Source: Terriglobales bacterium (GTDB lineage Bacteria; Acidobacteriota; Terriglobia; Bryobacterales; Bryobacteraceae). Taken from it: a stretch of DNA of 40,964 nt. The stretch lies in assembly GCA_021372245.1 (NCBI GenBank), contig JAJFUV010000264.1, forward strand, positions 1 through 40,964. The letters are read 5' to 3'. The notes under the pieces are model-generated. The model saw nothing but the letters and a program-made list of their open reading frames with translations, was not told the origin of the DNA and made no database searches. Position 1 is the first letter of the stretch. Each line of letters starts with the position of its first letter. A program made the translations under genes and the position numbers. This document shows, piece by piece, positions 40,738-40,964 of the stretch.

Positions 40738-40964
40738 TTAGACCTCCAGTTTCCAGGGAGCGCGGTAGGGCCGCATCACCAACGCGTTTGCTTGCGGATC
40801 GTCCAGGACCTTGTTCTTGCTGCCGTCCCAGCGAATACTGCGCCCCGCTTCCCACGAGATGTTCATCAGGTGTCCCAGCGCCGTGGCATGGTGGCAGGTT
40901 TCCGGGTTTGCTTCCGGCTGCTTGCGCTCGCGCAAGTTCTTCAGGAACAGCTCGAAGTGGTACA
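40738..40964 (-). CDS. Gfo/Idh/MocA family oxidoreductase (C-terminal part)
   Basis: Only the last 75 residues are in the window; the gene continues past the right edge. The fragment (Y-H-F-E-L-F-L-K-N-L-R-E-R-K-Q, then C-H-H-A-T-A-L-G-H-L-M-N-I-S and R-W-D-G-S-K) matches the conserved end of exported Gfo/Idh/MocA-type oxidoreductases common in Planctomycetes and Acidobacteria. These use NAD(P) to oxidise sugars or sugar derivatives. Its stop adjoins the isomerase-like gene start, so the two are coupled. Confidence 0.8.
   Translation of the reverse strand, partial: YHFELFLKNLRERKQPEANPETCHHATALGHLMNISWEAGRSIRWDGSKNKVLDDPQANALVMRPYRAPWKLEV

Overview
The window is a high-GC bacterial chromosome segment, most likely from an Acidobacteriota of the Solibacter/Bryobacter type. 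That placement is inferred from gene content: many twin-arginine-exported enzymes (sulfatases, TIM-barrel isomerase, aldo/keto reductase, amidohydrolase), a GHL6-type glycosidase, a DUF4838 protein, FHA-GAF-SpoIIE and DUF465 proteins. No 16S or other phylogenetic marker was tested. No tRNA, rRNA, CRISPR array or insertion sequence was seen, and no stretch over 300 bases lacks a gene.

Region 1 (1-6960, almost all minus strand) is an arsenic island, read from arsR leftwards: arsR, an arsD-AhpD fusion, arsA, an ACR3 arsenite exporter, a thioredoxin-like protein, a [4Fe-4S] protein, a DGC-domain protein, an ArsF-like protein, an ArsG-like permease and the tail of a truncated second permease. A class III aminotransferase is cut by the left edge. 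arsR ends in its own hairpin terminator, and related ArsR-type operators precede both arsR and arsD. The cluster joins classical As(III) export (ArsDA-ACR3) to a thiol/Fe-S redox module like those linked to aromatic arsenicals.

Region 2 (7054-19431, mostly plus) holds a secreted TPR protein, an MFS transporter overlapping a glycosyltransferase-RimI fusion, a DUF465 protein with a clear terminator, a DUF4838 gene broken by a frameshift, an SDR, a DnaC-like ATPase (minus), a Fur regulator overlapping an FHA-GAF-PP2C phosphatase, and an exported protein of unknown function.

Region 3 (19436-26362, minus) holds two sets: FGGY sugar kinase plus phosphohexomutase, then aldo/keto reductase, tetraheme cytochrome-SUMF1 fusion, COG3618-type amidohydrolase and UroD-family methyltransferase, joined by short overlaps. 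Divergent from it is ribBA, whose product has unusual substitutions in both catalytic halves.

Region 4 (27575-40964) has a secreted protein, an exported GHL6-like glycosidase, two formylglycine-type sulfatases, an exported M3 peptidase, a membrane-anchored CmcI-like methyltransferase, tex, a repeat-bearing gap, an unknown protein, an exported sugar isomerase-like protein and the end of a Gfo/Idh/MocA oxidoreductase. The theme is degradation of sulfated or modified glycans.

Many genes that start transcription units have a TANNNT-like box only 6-11 bases before the start codon and no ribosome binding site, which suggests leaderless mRNAs. Genes inside operons often have good Shine-Dalgarno sequences.
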